Assembly: GCA_017483575.1 (NCBI GenBank)
Contig: JAFUWF010000007.1
Coordinates: 1 to 64,000, forward strand
Length of the DNA: 64,000 bases
Direction of reading: 5' to 3'
Source of the DNA: Bacteroidales bacterium
GTDB taxonomy: Bacteria > Bacteroidota > Bacteroidia > Bacteroidales > P3
In this document: positions 9,032-17,717 of the stretch, piece by piece
Numbering within the stretch: the stretch's first letter is position 1
How the letters are laid out: the number at the start of each line of letters is the position of its first letter
Position numbers and translations under genes: made by a program
Notes under the pieces: generated by a model
The model's input: the letters and a program-made list of their open reading frames with translations, nothing else
Told to the model about the DNA's origin: nothing
Databases searched by the model: none

Positions 9032-9928
9032 ATGAAAAAAGTCCTGTTCTATGTGCTTGCAATCGCAGCCTATTGCACCACAGCCAATGCACAGAGCATC
9101 ATCGATGAAGACGACCAGCGCAATCCCAACGACTTCTACACCAAAGTCGTCACCACGGGCAAGAAGGCCACTCCGTATCCCGCAGTGCGCCAAAGCGACG
9201 TGATCTGGGAATGTGTCATCTGGAGAGAGATTGACTTCAACGAGAAGTTCAACCAGTTCTTCTATTTCCCCACCGAGGACTCCGCCGACAATCAGGGACG
9301 TACCAATCTGGTCAACCTCATCCTTCGCGCTGTCAGAAACGGAGATATTCCCAATGTCTACGAGGATGACGATATGAATGTGGCCAAAGACCCTGCCAAA
9401 GCCCTTTCGGACCTTGCCGGCGAACCCATCGAAACTCAGCGCCCTAAAGTTGACGAAGATGGTCAACCCATATTCGATGAAGACGGTGAACCTGAAACGG
9501 AGACCTACCTTCGGGCACGTACCTTCGATGTCTCCACCGCTACCAAGATTCGTCTGAAGGAGAAATGGTATATCGACAAACAGGACTCCCGTCAGAAAGT
9601 CCGTATCCTCGGCCTCGCCTTCGAGTATGACAAGGAATTAGCCTCCGGCAACACCGGCCGCGACTGGTCCTTCTGGATTCCCATGGACTACATGGATGTT
9701 CGCAACGTCCTTGTCAATGCCAACGCCTACGACGAAAACAACGACGTGGTGGAGCGTTCCTACGACGACATCTTCATCCAGCGCTACTTCGACAGCTACA
9801 TCATCCGCGAGTCGAACGTATACAACCGCTCCATCTCCGACTACCTCGTCGGCGAAGATGCCATCCTCGAATCGCAGAAGATCGAAGAAAAAATCTTCGA
9901 CATCGAATCCGATATGTGGGAATACTAA
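9032..9928 (+). CDS. gldN: T9SS ring protein GldN (PorN), first copy
   Basis: A 298-residue exported protein with a signal peptide of about 21 residues (MKKVLFYVLAIAAYCTTANAQ). GldN/PorN partners GldK in the periplasmic ring of the T9SS. Family features: VRQSDVIWECVIWREIDFNEKFNQFFYFP, paired acidic stretches, IRLKEKWYIDKQDSRQKVRILG, and the C-terminal ISDYLVGEDAILE and FDIESDMWEY. It closes the gldK-L-M-N operon and is followed by a strong terminator hairpin. A second, diverged copy lies just beyond that terminator. Confidence 0.95.
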   Translation: MKKVLFYVLAIAAYCTTANAQSIIDEDDQRNPNDFYTKVVTTGKKATPYPAVRQSDVIWECVIWREIDFNEKFNQFFYFPTEDSADNQGRTNLVNLILRAVRNGDIPNVYEDDDMNVAKDPAKALSDLAGEPIETQRPKVDEDGQPIFDEDGEPETETYLRARTFDVSTATKIRLKEKWYIDKQDSRQKVRILGLAFEYDKELASGNTGRDWSFWIPMDYMDVRNVLVNANAYDENNDVVERSYDDIFIQRYFDSYIIRESNVYNRSISDYLVGEDAILESQKIEEKIFDIESDMWEY

Positions 9929-9953
9929 ACCTATTTCAGACAAACAAAAAAAC

Positions 9954-9988
9954 AAGAGTTAAGAGTGCAAACTCTTAACTCTTTTTTT
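9954..9988 (+). terminator. Intrinsic terminator between the two gldN copies
   Basis: A perfect 12-bp stem (AGAGTTAAGAGT / ACTCTTAACTCT) with a very short loop, followed directly by seven T. The next start codon (9991) begins just after the T-run, which is unusual. The stem is made of GAGTTAAGAG-type words similar in style to the short variant repeats seen elsewhere in the window. Confidence 0.85.
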
Positions 9989-9990
9989 CA

Positions 9991-10860
9991 ATGAGGAAGA
10001 AACTGCTCATAATAGTGTCCCTGCTCGTTCTGGCCCTTCCCCTTGCGGCACAGACCGTGGAGCCGCACCCCGACAACATCTATTCGAGCCAGCCCCAGGG
10101 CTACGAAAAGCCCATGCCCTTCCCCTTCATCCGCCAGTCGGACATCGTTTGGAGCACCGACCTGTGGAAAACCATCTCCGCCGGAGAACTCTTCAACCAG
10201 TTCTTCTATTTCCCCGACGACGAGTACCACGCCTACGGCAAGAAAAGCCTGGCCTACATCCTCTGGGATGCCATGGCCGCCGGCGAGATACCCATCTACG
10301 AGGACGACGACCTCCAGATACCCATCGACAACGAGGCCTTCGTCGAGCGATACACACGCCCCGACACCATACAGCTCGAAATAGGCTACGACGAGGACGA
10401 CAACGAGCTCTTCGAAACCATCATCCGGCCTAAGAACTTCGATGGCTCCGAGATATACAGCTACGCCTTCCGTGAGACCTGGTTCATCGGACGCCAGGAC
10501 TCGCGCCAGGACTCACGCCGCATCGCCCTGGCCCCCCTGAAAGAGACCTATCGCGAACTGCTCCAGGGCGAGGCCATTCCCTTGGGCGTACAGCCCCTTT
10601 TCTGGGTACCCATGCAGCATCCCGCCGTCCGTTCCCTTCTGATCCGCTACACGGCCTATATCGACCCCAACAACGTTGTCCGCCAGCCCTCGTGGGACTG
10701 GATTTTCATCAACCAGTACTACGATGCCTACGTCACCCGTGAGAGCAACCGCCACCTCCGCAAGATCAGCGACTACGTCACCGGCGAGGACGCCCTAATC
10801 GAGGCCGCCATCATCGAAGACAAAGTCTTCGACATCGAAAATTCCATGTGGGAGTATTAA
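9991..10860 (+). CDS. GldN-family protein, second copy (GldO-like paralogue)
   Basis: A 289-residue protein with signal peptide (MRKKLLIIVSLLVLALPLAAQ) and the same framework as the preceding gldN: FIRQSDIVWSTDLWKTISAGELFNQFFYFP, IYEDDDLQIP, FRETWFIGRQDSR, ISDYVTGEDALIEAA and FDIENSMWEY. It is therefore a tandem paralogue, comparable in arrangement to GldN/GldO of Flavobacterium. It lacks part of the acidic insert of the first copy. The start codon lies 2 nt after the terminator T-run, so expression may need read-through. The stop overlaps the convergent rluD stop by 2 nt. Confidence 0.9.
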   Translation: MRKKLLIIVSLLVLALPLAAQTVEPHPDNIYSSQPQGYEKPMPFPFIRQSDIVWSTDLWKTISAGELFNQFFYFPDDEYHAYGKKSLAYILWDAMAAGEIPIYEDDDLQIPIDNEAFVERYTRPDTIQLEIGYDEDDNELFETIIRPKNFDGSEIYSYAFRETWFIGRQDSRQDSRRIALAPLKETYRELLQGEAIPLGVQPLFWVPMQHPAVRSLLIRYTAYIDPNNVVRQPSWDWIFINQYYDAYVTRESNRHLRKISDYVTGEDALIEAAIIEDKVFDIENSMWEY

Positions 10861-11912
10861 GCGTCGTGAAGACCACTGTATTTACGCCATCGGGCTATGC
10901 ACTGTGCCATATCCTCCGGTAGCGGGCTTTCGAAATGCATCTTTTCCTTTGTGGCAGGGTGAACAAAACCCAACACCATCGCATGCAGGGCCTGGCGCGG
11001 CAGCACCTCGAAGCAGTTCTCCACAAACTGACGGTAGCGTGTGAACGTGGTACCTTTCACAATCTCGTCGCCACCATAGGCCATATCGCTGAACAGCGGA
11101 TGCCCTATGTGCTTCATGTGGGCACGTATCTGGTGCGTGCGTCCCGTCTCCAGCACGCATTCCACCAGGGTCACGTATCCGAACCTCTCCAGCACCTTCC
11201 AGTGCGTCACGGCATGCTTGCCCTTCTGCTCCTCTTCGGGAGCGCCCTCTTCGTGAGGGTACACGCACATCACCTTGCGGTCCCTCGGCGACCGGCCGAT
11301 GTTGCCCACAATGGTACCGCTGTCCTCCTCAAAGTCGCCCCACACCAGGGCGTTGTATTTCCTTTCAATACTGTGCTCGAAAAACTGCTTGGCGAGGAAC
11401 GCCTGAGCCTCCTCGTTCTTGGCCACCAGCAGCAACCCCGACGTGTCCTTGTCGATACGATGCACCAAGAAAGGCTTGGCCTCTTCCCCACCCCTGGCCT
11501 TTTTGCCCTGAAGGTAGTACAACAAGCCGTTGACCAACGTCCCCGTCCAGTTGCCCACGCCCGGGTGGACCACCAGCCCCGGCTGCTTCTCCACCACCAT
11601 CACATCCTCGTCCTCGTAGACAACATGGATGTCCACCGGCTCCGGCAGCAGCTCGAACTCGTGCGGCGGCTCCGGCAGCAGGATGCTGATTTCATCCAGA
11701 GGCTTCACACGGTAGTTGGCCTTGGCCGGTTTACCGTTGACCACCACGCACTCGGCCTTTGTCGCCGCCTGTATCTTCGTGCGCGACACCCCCTGCAACC
11801 GCATCTGTAGGTACTTGTCTATACGCAGCATCTCCTGTCCACGGTCCACCACAATATGGTGGTGCTCGTAGAGTTCCTGTTGCTGTTCGTCCAGTTCGAG
11901 TTCTTCTGCCAT
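10857..11912 (-). CDS. rluD: RluA/RluD family 23S rRNA pseudouridine synthase
   Basis: A 351-residue pseudouridine synthase. An S4 RNA-binding domain (LRIDKYLQMRL to about residue 85) precedes the catalytic domain with the conserved HRIDKDTSGLLLVAKN (catalytic aspartate), GRTHQIRAHMKHIGHPLFSD and RQALHA motifs. RluD-class enzymes modify helix 69 of 23S rRNA; subclass assignment within RluA/C/D is by overall layout only. The start at 11912 (MAEELELDEQQQ) overlaps the upstream stop (TGATG), so it is coupled to the cargo gene. It is the last gene of the minus-strand miaB operon. Confidence 0.88.
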   Translation of the reverse strand: MAEELELDEQQQELYEHHHIVVDRGQEMLRIDKYLQMRLQGVSRTKIQAATKAECVVVNGKPAKANYRVKPLDEISILLPEPPHEFELLPEPVDIHVVYEDEDVMVVEKQPGLVVHPGVGNWTGTLVNGLLYYLQGKKARGGEEAKPFLVHRIDKDTSGLLLVAKNEEAQAFLAKQFFEHSIERKYNALVWGDFEEDSGTIVGNIGRSPRDRKVMCVYPHEEGAPEEEQKGKHAVTHWKVLERFGYVTLVECVLETGRTHQIRAHMKHIGHPLFSDMAYGGDEIVKGTTFTRYRQFVENCFEVLPRQALHAMVLGFVHPATKEKMHFESPLPEDMAQCIARWRKYSGLHDA

Positions 11913-13801
11913 CAGTGTTTGATTATTAGTTTCTTTGCCACGACGGCCTTCTTGCCGTCCACACAGCGCACCACGTAGACACCTCCCGGCAGTCCACGTG
12001 TCTCTATCCGGTTGCCCTTTGCGCCGGCAACCTTTTTCCCATTCATGTCGTATACCCACACCTCCGCGTCCGCCGCCACGCCTTCCATCTGCACATATTC
12101 GTCCGCCGGATTGGGGTACAGGCTCCATCCGTCGTTCTCTGCCCGCCGTTCCTCGATGCCAACGGTGGCAGCCGCCCCGAAGCACGGACGCATCATCAAG
12201 GCACCCCGCAGTATACTCTGCTGCCATTCCGTACCCGTCAGGTAGCATATGCGGTCGCTGGCATCGCCGTTCCGGTCGAAGCCGAGGTTGATGAAATAGT
12301 TATTCGCCTGTTCAAACCCCACGAAGATGCTGTCGCCAACCACTACCGCCTCTTCCAACGCATAGCGGTGGAAACCGTCCAGCCCTTCGATGACGGGCCG
12401 GCGGCCGCTGTGGTCACGGTAGAGCACCTCGCGCGGCACACCGTTTTCGCAACGCCACACCGTGATGTAGAACGGCACATCCTCATTCTCTCCGTTCAGC
12501 GAACGGTTGAAACACATATCCAGCGCCGTCAGCGTATCCTCGGCATTCAGGTCGAACCGATAGGCCAGATACACGCGGCTCGCCGTCGACGTGAGCCCGT
12601 AGCCGTTCTCGGCCGTGCCGTCGTCGTAGGCGTAATAGTCGGCAAGCACCTGGCGGAACCTCATCGTGTCGTTGTCCCCGTGCATGTCGCCGCCAACGCC
12701 TTCCCTCACCGTGTGCACAATGGTGTATTCCCTCTGCTGCTCCCCTTCGGGAAACGCGTAGCCCACCGCCGGAGCGGCATGTGCCTGCGCCGTCTGGTAG
12801 CTGCCGTCAGGAAGGAACGCCGGGGCATTCTCGAAACCGCCGTCGTAGCGGTAGAGCGTGTCGCCCCCCGCGCCAACCACGGCGTATTGGTATTGCGTCG
12901 CCAGCGGCGAACCGTAGAGGTTCGCTATGGTCATCTCCAGCCCTGCAGCCATCTCGCTCTGGCGGTACTGCCGTGCCGGCATGGCCTGGTAGTGGGCCAA
13001 CAGCGACGGCGCCGGGGCCACAAAGGCCACATCCCTGAACTCAGGCACGCCAACGGAAGTGCGCCCCTGGTCCACGAGGACATAATCCAGATGCCAATAG
13101 TCGCAGTTGCCGGCCAATCCCGGCTTGCTCGTGGCCGCCACCGAACAGAGGTTCCTGAAGCGGAACGCGAACCCGTCGTTGAAGAACGCCGTATCCGTAA
13201 TGGCCACGGCCACATACTGCCATGCCCTGCCCGTGGCCGCCACGAGGGAATCCACCTCCGTGCCGCCGCGGCTCCACACGGGCACCCAGGCGCTGTCCGC
13301 CGCACGGTAGAACTCCAGCATCAGCGAGTCGCCCGTCTCCGGGGCGTCGCCTATGCGGAGCCACAGGTCGCCCCAGCCGCCTCCCGGCAGGTAATAGAAG
13401 CTCAGCACCACCGAGTCCTCCGGACCCAGTCCGCCCAGCGCCAGGGCCTGCGAGCAGAGCGTATCGGCACCGAACACTCCCGCCGTGGCACCGTCGTACA
13501 GTCGTCCGTCGGCCCCCACGGCATCCAGCGTGGCCACCCCCACCGTCGGGGGCAGCAAGCCCGCGCCGTTGCCTATGGTGACACCGTGGTTGTCCCACAG
13601 CTCCCCTGTCGGCAAAGCCCCGGCTTTCGCGAAATCGTCAAAGAACGGCAGCCGCACCGTATCCGCAACCGCCTTGGTTCCCGGTCGCACCGCGGGGCCC
13701 CATTGCAAAGGCACCAGCACCTCCTGGGCCTGTAGCGTCAGGCCCGCACACAGCATCAGCGCCAGCACCGCACCCCTTTTCCTCTTCCCTACCATGACCA
13801 C
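11912..13801 (-). CDS. Secreted protein with C-terminal T9SS type A sorting domain
   Basis: A 629-residue predicted T9SS cargo. It has a signal peptide (KRGAVLALMLCAGLTLQAQ), a jelly-roll-like N-terminal half (FFDDF, LSFYYLPGGGWGDLWLRIGD, WHLDYVLVDQG) and a C-terminal sorting domain of about 70 residues: WSLYPNPADEYVQM, WVYDMNGKKV, GLPGGVYVVR, KKLIIKH. No catalytic motif was recognised, so its task is unknown; it may bind or coat the surface. It sits oddly between a PASTA-domain protein and rluD, overlapping both. ATG 13801 or 13795 are both possible starts; either overlaps the PASTA gene end. Confidence 0.85.
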   Translation of the reverse strand: MVMVGKRKRGAVLALMLCAGLTLQAQEVLVPLQWGPAVRPGTKAVADTVRLPFFDDFAKAGALPTGELWDNHGVTIGNGAGLLPPTVGVATLDAVGADGRLYDGATAGVFGADTLCSQALALGGLGPEDSVVLSFYYLPGGGWGDLWLRIGDAPETGDSLMLEFYRAADSAWVPVWSRGGTEVDSLVAATGRAWQYVAVAITDTAFFNDGFAFRFRNLCSVAATSKPGLAGNCDYWHLDYVLVDQGRTSVGVPEFRDVAFVAPAPSLLAHYQAMPARQYRQSEMAAGLEMTIANLYGSPLATQYQYAVVGAGGDTLYRYDGGFENAPAFLPDGSYQTAQAHAAPAVGYAFPEGEQQREYTIVHTVREGVGGDMHGDNDTMRFRQVLADYYAYDDGTAENGYGLTSTASRVYLAYRFDLNAEDTLTALDMCFNRSLNGENEDVPFYITVWRCENGVPREVLYRDHSGRRPVIEGLDGFHRYALEEAVVVGDSIFVGFEQANNYFINLGFDRNGDASDRICYLTGTEWQQSILRGALMMRPCFGAAATVGIEERRAENDGWSLYPNPADEYVQMEGVAADAEVWVYDMNGKKVAGAKGNRIETRGLPGGVYVVRCVDGKKAVVAKKLIIKH

Positions 13802-14676
13802 GAATCGGCATTGTCCTCAATATCCTCGGGGCTGGGACGGCCGTCGTCCACCTCGTTGGGGTCCACAATCTTGCTCGAATCCACCTTGAATTCCGACACC
13901 ATCTTGGCCACATCGGTATTGTTGGCGTCTATGTACCACAGCTCCACGCTCGTACCGTAGGGATACTTGTTCACTCCCGTATAGTCGGGCTCCTGGCGGT
14001 ACACCACAGCCGTGCTTCTGTCTTTCACATCCTTGAAGTGTTCCTTGCCCACATTGAGCGACACCGCCAGGATGTCCCTGCGGGCCTTGTCGGCCGTCTT
14101 GCCGATGACGAAGGGCACACTGTTGCTTCCCATGCCGTCGCCGCTGCCAACCACCAGGTCCACCACCGAGCCACGTGCTATCTGCTGCCCGGCATAGAGA
14201 CTCTTGCCCTTGCAGCTCTGGTCCACCACGCTGTTCTTATAGGGGTCTTCAACAAACGTCAGCTTGCCCACCGTGAGGCCCAACGCATAGAGCTCCGACA
14301 CGGCCTGCCTCACCGAGAGGCCCGCCAACTCGGGCAGGATGGCGTCGTCGGCATTGTACGACGTGATGCTCACATACACTTTGCGGCCGCTCTTCACCAT
14401 GGTGCCCCCCTTGGGATCCTGGGTCAGGATGGTGCCCCCCTCGGTCCCTTGGCGGAATATGGAATCCATCACCACGAACTCCACACCCAACTCGTTGTTG
14501 GCCATAGCCTCGGCTATATTCATTCCCACCACGTCGGGCATCTCGCTCTCCGTGCCCTGGCGGGCATAGATGCGGATGAAGACAAACACCAGCACCAGTA
14601 TCACGGCGGACACGGCCACCATCAGCAGCAGGTGCAGCACCCAGGGGAATCGTTTGAAAAACTGTCCTTTTTCCAT
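13789..14676 (-). CDS. PASTA domain membrane protein
   Basis: A 295-residue protein with one transmembrane helix (FPWVLHLLLMVAVSAVILVLVFVF, about residues 9-32) and an extracytoplasmic part of three PASTA domains, recognisable at MPDVVGMNIAEAMANNE, LPELAGLSVRQAVSELYALG and VPFVIGKTADKARRDIL. PASTA domains bind peptidoglycan or muropeptides; no kinase or transpeptidase domain is attached here, as is common for the stand-alone PASTA proteins of Bacteroidota. The C-terminus is acidic. I chose ATG 14676 (MEKGQFFKRF) over the longer reading from 14697. It follows miaB by 31 nt. Confidence 0.85.
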   Translation of the reverse strand: MEKGQFFKRFPWVLHLLLMVAVSAVILVLVFVFIRIYARQGTESEMPDVVGMNIAEAMANNELGVEFVVMDSIFRQGTEGGTILTQDPKGGTMVKSGRKVYVSITSYNADDAILPELAGLSVRQAVSELYALGLTVGKLTFVEDPYKNSVVDQSCKGKSLYAGQQIARGSVVDLVVGSGDGMGSNSVPFVIGKTADKARRDILAVSLNVGKEHFKDVKDRSTAVVYRQEPDYTGVNKYPYGTSVELWYIDANNTDVAKMVSEFKVDSSKIVDPNEVDDGRPSPEDIEDNADSWSW

Positions 14677-14707
14677 AATGTCCTTTTTTAACGGCAAAAA
14701 TCCTTTT

Positions 14708-16183
14708 TTATTGTACCAGCTGTCCGATGAGCGTCGCGGCGGTGCAACGCTCCACCCTCACGCGGCGGTAGGTCCCCGGCACCGCGTCCCCGCGGTCGAA
14801 CACCACCACCTTGTTCTGGCTGTTGCGCCCGAAGAGCTGCTCCTTCGAACGGTGGCTTTCGCCCTCCACCAGCACCTCGTACTCGCGGCCCACCTCCTTC
14901 TGGTTGTTCTCCAGCGCTATCTCGCCCTGCAGGGCTATGATCTCGTTCAGCCTCCTCGTCTTCTCCTCCTCCGCAATGTCGTCGGCCAGGTGCTTCCACG
15001 CATACGTGCCCTCGCGCAGCGAGTACTTGAACATGTAGGCGTAGTCGTAGCGCACCTTGCGGAACAGCTCCAGGGTGGCCTCGTGGTCCTCCAGCGTCTC
15101 CGTGGAGAATCCGGCGATGACGTCGGTCGTAATGGAACAGTCGGGCATGTACCTCTTGATGGCCGCCACGCGGTCCAGATACCACTCCACGGTGTACTTC
15201 CTGTTCATCAGCTTCAGCATCCTGTTGCTCCCGCTCTGCACCGGCAGGTGGATGCAGCGGCAGATGTTGGCATGCCGGGCCATCACCTCCAGCAGCTTGT
15301 CGCTGAGGTCCTTGGGATGCGACGTGGCAAAACGCACCCGCAGCCGCGGGTCTATCTCCGCCACCCGTTCCATCAGCTCCGGAAACCCAACAACCCGTTC
15401 CGTCTGCTGCGTGCCTACACACTCCTCCCCCACCGCTTCGCGGCGGTCCCCCTCCCCTAACTTAGGGGAGGAGCCAAGTACCATAGCAGCACCATCTGGC
15501 TGCTCCCCTAAGTTAAGGGAGCTGTCAGCCGTCAGGCTGACTGAGGAGTGTGCCCGCTCCTCCCAATGGTAACTATTGACATTCTGTCCCAACAGCGTCA
15601 CCTCGCGGTAGCCCTGCTCGAAGAGCGTCCGTGCCTCGCGCACGATGGTCTCGGGATCGCGGCTGCGCTCGCGTCCGCGGGTGTAGGGCACCACGCAGTA
15701 GGCGCAATAGTTCTGGCAGCCACGCATAATGCTGATATAGGCCGAAATGCCATTGCCCGCCAGGCGCACCGGCTCGATGTCGGCATAGGTCTCCGTCGTG
15801 CTCAGCTCCACCTCCGCGGCCTTCTGCCCGCGGCGCACCTGCTGCAGCATCTCCGGCAAGCGACGGTAGGCGTCGGGGCCGCACACAAACGACACGTTGT
15901 CCTCCTCGGCCATCAGGCGGCTCTGCAGGCGCTCGGCCATGCACCCCAGCACACCCACGCGCAGCCCCTGGCGGCGGTTCTGCAGGGCCCGCAGCTCGCG
16001 CACGCGGTGGCGCACACGCTGCTCGGCGTTGTCGCGGATGGCACAGGTATTGATCAGGATGAAATCCGCCTCGGCAACCTCGTCCACCACCCCGTAGCCC
16101 GACTGGGTCAGGATGGAGGCTATCACCTCGCTGTCGGCGAAGTTCATCTGGCATCCATAGGTCTCTATATATATGTTTTCCAT
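14708..16183 (-). CDS. miaB: tRNA-2-methylthio-N6-dimethylallyladenosine synthase MiaB, with repeat-derived insertion
   Basis: A 491-residue radical SAM methylthiotransferase that adds the 2-methylthio group to i6A37 of tRNAs. Domains in order: N-terminal UPF0004 domain (YGCQMNFADSE, INTCAIRDNAEQRVRHR, GCMAERL), radical SAM core (GCQNYCAYCVVPYTRGRERSR, the CxxxCxxC cluster) and a C-terminal TRAM domain (LVEGESHRSKEQLFGRN). MiaB usually has about 440-455 residues; here about 50 extra residues (about 208-256, between LLGQNVNSYHWEE and FPELMERVAEIDPRLRVRF) are encoded by a palindromic repeat element at 15418-15551, kept in frame. The start at 16183 gives the normal N-terminus MENIYIETYGCQMN. Confidence 0.95.
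   Translation of the reverse strand: MENIYIETYGCQMNFADSEVIASILTQSGYGVVDEVAEADFILINTCAIRDNAEQRVRHRVRELRALQNRRQGLRVGVLGCMAERLQSRLMAEEDNVSFVCGPDAYRRLPEMLQQVRRGQKAAEVELSTTETYADIEPVRLAGNGISAYISIMRGCQNYCAYCVVPYTRGRERSRDPETIVREARTLFEQGYREVTLLGQNVNSYHWEERAHSSVSLTADSSLNLGEQPDGAAMVLGSSPKLGEGDRREAVGEECVGTQQTERVVGFPELMERVAEIDPRLRVRFATSHPKDLSDKLLEVMARHANICRCIHLPVQSGSNRMLKLMNRKYTVEWYLDRVAAIKRYMPDCSITTDVIAGFSTETLEDHEATLELFRKVRYDYAYMFKYSLREGTYAWKHLADDIAEEEKTRRLNEIIALQGEIALENNQKEVGREYEVLVEGESHRSKEQLFGRNSQNKVVVFDRGDAVPGTYRRVRVERCTAATLIGQLVQ
15418..15551. repeat. Palindromic repeat element inserted in frame in miaB
   Basis: About 134 bp whose two arms (about 15418-15474 and 15497-15551) are inverted copies: both outer ends read CACACTCCTC and both inner ends are CCCTAACTTAGGGGAG-like. 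Each arm also holds its own small hairpin (CCGCTTCGCGG in one, GTCAGCCGTCAGGCTGAC in the other). The element is translated through as part of MiaB. It resembles in concept the palindromic elements known inside protein genes of Rickettsia, but the sequence family is different as far as I can tell. Confidence 0.85.
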
Positions 16184-16208
16184 CTCTAAAAAGTCATCTT
16201 TTGAAACT

Positions 16209-16217
16209 GCAAAAATA
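16209..16217 (-). promoter_or_regulatory. -7 box of the miaB operon
   Basis: Read on the minus strand this is TATTTTTGC, matching TAnnTTTGC, 26 bp before the miaB ATG. No convincing -33 TTTG. It lies back to back with the CoA-transferase promoter. Confidence 0.5.
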
Positions 16218-16258
16218 CACAAAAAAATCCATTTATCGGAAAATTCAAAAAAAAGATG

Positions 16259-16267
16259 TATCTTTGC
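16259..16267 (+). promoter_or_regulatory. -7 box of the CoA-transferase gene
   Basis: TATCTTTGC in an AT-rich divergent spacer, 67 bp before the ATG at 16335. A -33 element is not obvious. Confidence 0.6.
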
Positions 16268-16334
16268 AATCCAAACGGGAGGGCACCGACGCGTCCAACC
16301 CGCAAAAAAACAATATTTTATTACAATCTGCACC

Positions 16335-17639
16335 ATGAACTGGAAAGACGAATATAAACGCAAAGTATCCAAGCCCGAAGAGGCTATCAAAGACATCCAC
16401 GACGGCGACTGTGTCGTCCTCGGCCACGCCGCCGCCGTACCCAAAATCATCCCCCAGACCCTCGCCGACCACTACGAGGACTACAACGACGTCCTCATCT
16501 TCCACATGACCACCCTCGGCGACAACCCCCTGCTGCACCCCAACTGTTTCGGCCACTTCCGCCACGTCAGCAACTTCCTCTCCGGCAACTCCCGCGACGC
16601 CGTCAACCACCTCAACGGCGACTTCTTCCCCGCCTACTTCCACGATGTGCCCGACATGATTGGCGACGAAATACCCTGCGACGTCGCCGTCTTCCAGGCC
16701 ACACCCCCCAACGACGACGGCTACCTCTCCCTCGGCGTCAGCTGCGACTACGCCCTGGCGGCCATCCGCTGCGCCAAGAGCGTCATCATCGAAACCAACG
16801 AACTCATGCCCTTCGTCGGCGGCAACAACATGATCCACGTCTCCCAGATCGACCACATCATCCCCTGCGCCTACCCCCTCCCCGAGCTCCACAGCGAGGA
16901 GTCCACCGAGATCGAACGCGCCATCGGACGCCACTGCGCCTCCCTCGTGGTCGACGGCTCCACCCTCCAGCTGGGCATCGGCGGCATCCCCAACGCCGTC
17001 CTCGCCGAACTGAGCGAAAAGAACGACCTCGGCATCCACTCCGAGATGTTCTCCGACGGCGTGGCCGACCTCATGAAGAAAGGCAACATCACAGGCCGCA
17101 AGAAGTCCATGCACAAGGGCAAGGTCGTCACCACCTTCATCATGGGCTCCCGCGACCTTTACGACTTCGTCGACAACAACGACGACATCGAGCTCTACCC
17201 CGTGGACTACACCAACGACCCCATGATCATCGCCCGCCAGTACCGCATGGTCTCCATCAACTCCTGCCTCGAGGTCGACCTCATGGGCCAGGTGGCCAGC
17301 GAAACCATCGGCATGCGCCAGTACAGCGGCATCGGCGGCCAGATCGACTTCGTCCGCGGCGCCTCCATGTCCCGCGAAGGCAAGAGCATCATCGCCATGC
17401 CCTCCACCGCCGCCGGCGGCACCATCTCTCGCATCAAACCCTTCCTCACCCCCGGCTCCGCCGTCAGCACCACCCGCAACGACGTCAACTACCTCGTCAC
17501 CGAATACGGCATCGCACGCCTCAAGGGTCGCACCCTCCAACACCGCGCCGAGGACCTCATACGCATCGCACACCCCGACTTCCGCCCCATGCTCATCGAG
17601 GAATACGAACGCCGCTTCGCCACCAAATTCCCCGAATAA
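16335..17639 (+). CDS. Acetyl-CoA hydrolase/transferase family protein (4-hydroxybutyrate/butyrate-acetate CoA-transferase type)
   Basis: A 434-residue family I-type CoA-transferase. Such enzymes move CoA between acyl groups such as acetate, butyrate, propionate or 4-hydroxybutyrate through a glutamyl-CoA intermediate. The oxyanion region GIGGIPNAVLAEL is followed by GIHSEMF, whose glutamate is residue 237 and matches the position of the catalytic glutamate in the 4-hydroxybutyrate CoA-transferase group; the C-terminal signature YSGIGGQIDFVRGA is also present. The substrate cannot be fixed from sequence alone. It is transcribed alone, with its own promoter and a downstream terminator. Start 16335 (MNWKDEYKRKV) gives the family length; the open frame upstream runs through the promoter. 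Confidence 0.88.
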   Translation: MNWKDEYKRKVSKPEEAIKDIHDGDCVVLGHAAAVPKIIPQTLADHYEDYNDVLIFHMTTLGDNPLLHPNCFGHFRHVSNFLSGNSRDAVNHLNGDFFPAYFHDVPDMIGDEIPCDVAVFQATPPNDDGYLSLGVSCDYALAAIRCAKSVIIETNELMPFVGGNNMIHVSQIDHIIPCAYPLPELHSEESTEIERAIGRHCASLVVDGSTLQLGIGGIPNAVLAELSEKNDLGIHSEMFSDGVADLMKKGNITGRKKSMHKGKVVTTFIMGSRDLYDFVDNNDDIELYPVDYTNDPMIIARQYRMVSINSCLEVDLMGQVASETIGMRQYSGIGGQIDFVRGASMSREGKSIIAMPSTAAGGTISRIKPFLTPGSAVSTTRNDVNYLVTEYGIARLKGRTLQHRAEDLIRIAHPDFRPMLIEEYERRFATKFPE

Positions 17640-17682
17640 CACCCCTCCCACTCTCCGAATAACATCCATCCCACATACCAAC

Positions 17683-17717
17683 GAAGAGACGCGCCACACC
17701 GCGTCTCTTCTTTTTTT
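17683..17717 (+). terminator. Intrinsic terminator after the CoA-transferase gene
   Basis: A perfect 10-bp stem GAAGAGACGC / GCGTCTCTTC with an 8-nt loop, followed by seven T. The rest of the spacer to 17913 is AT-rich and holds no clear gene or promoter. Confidence 0.88.
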
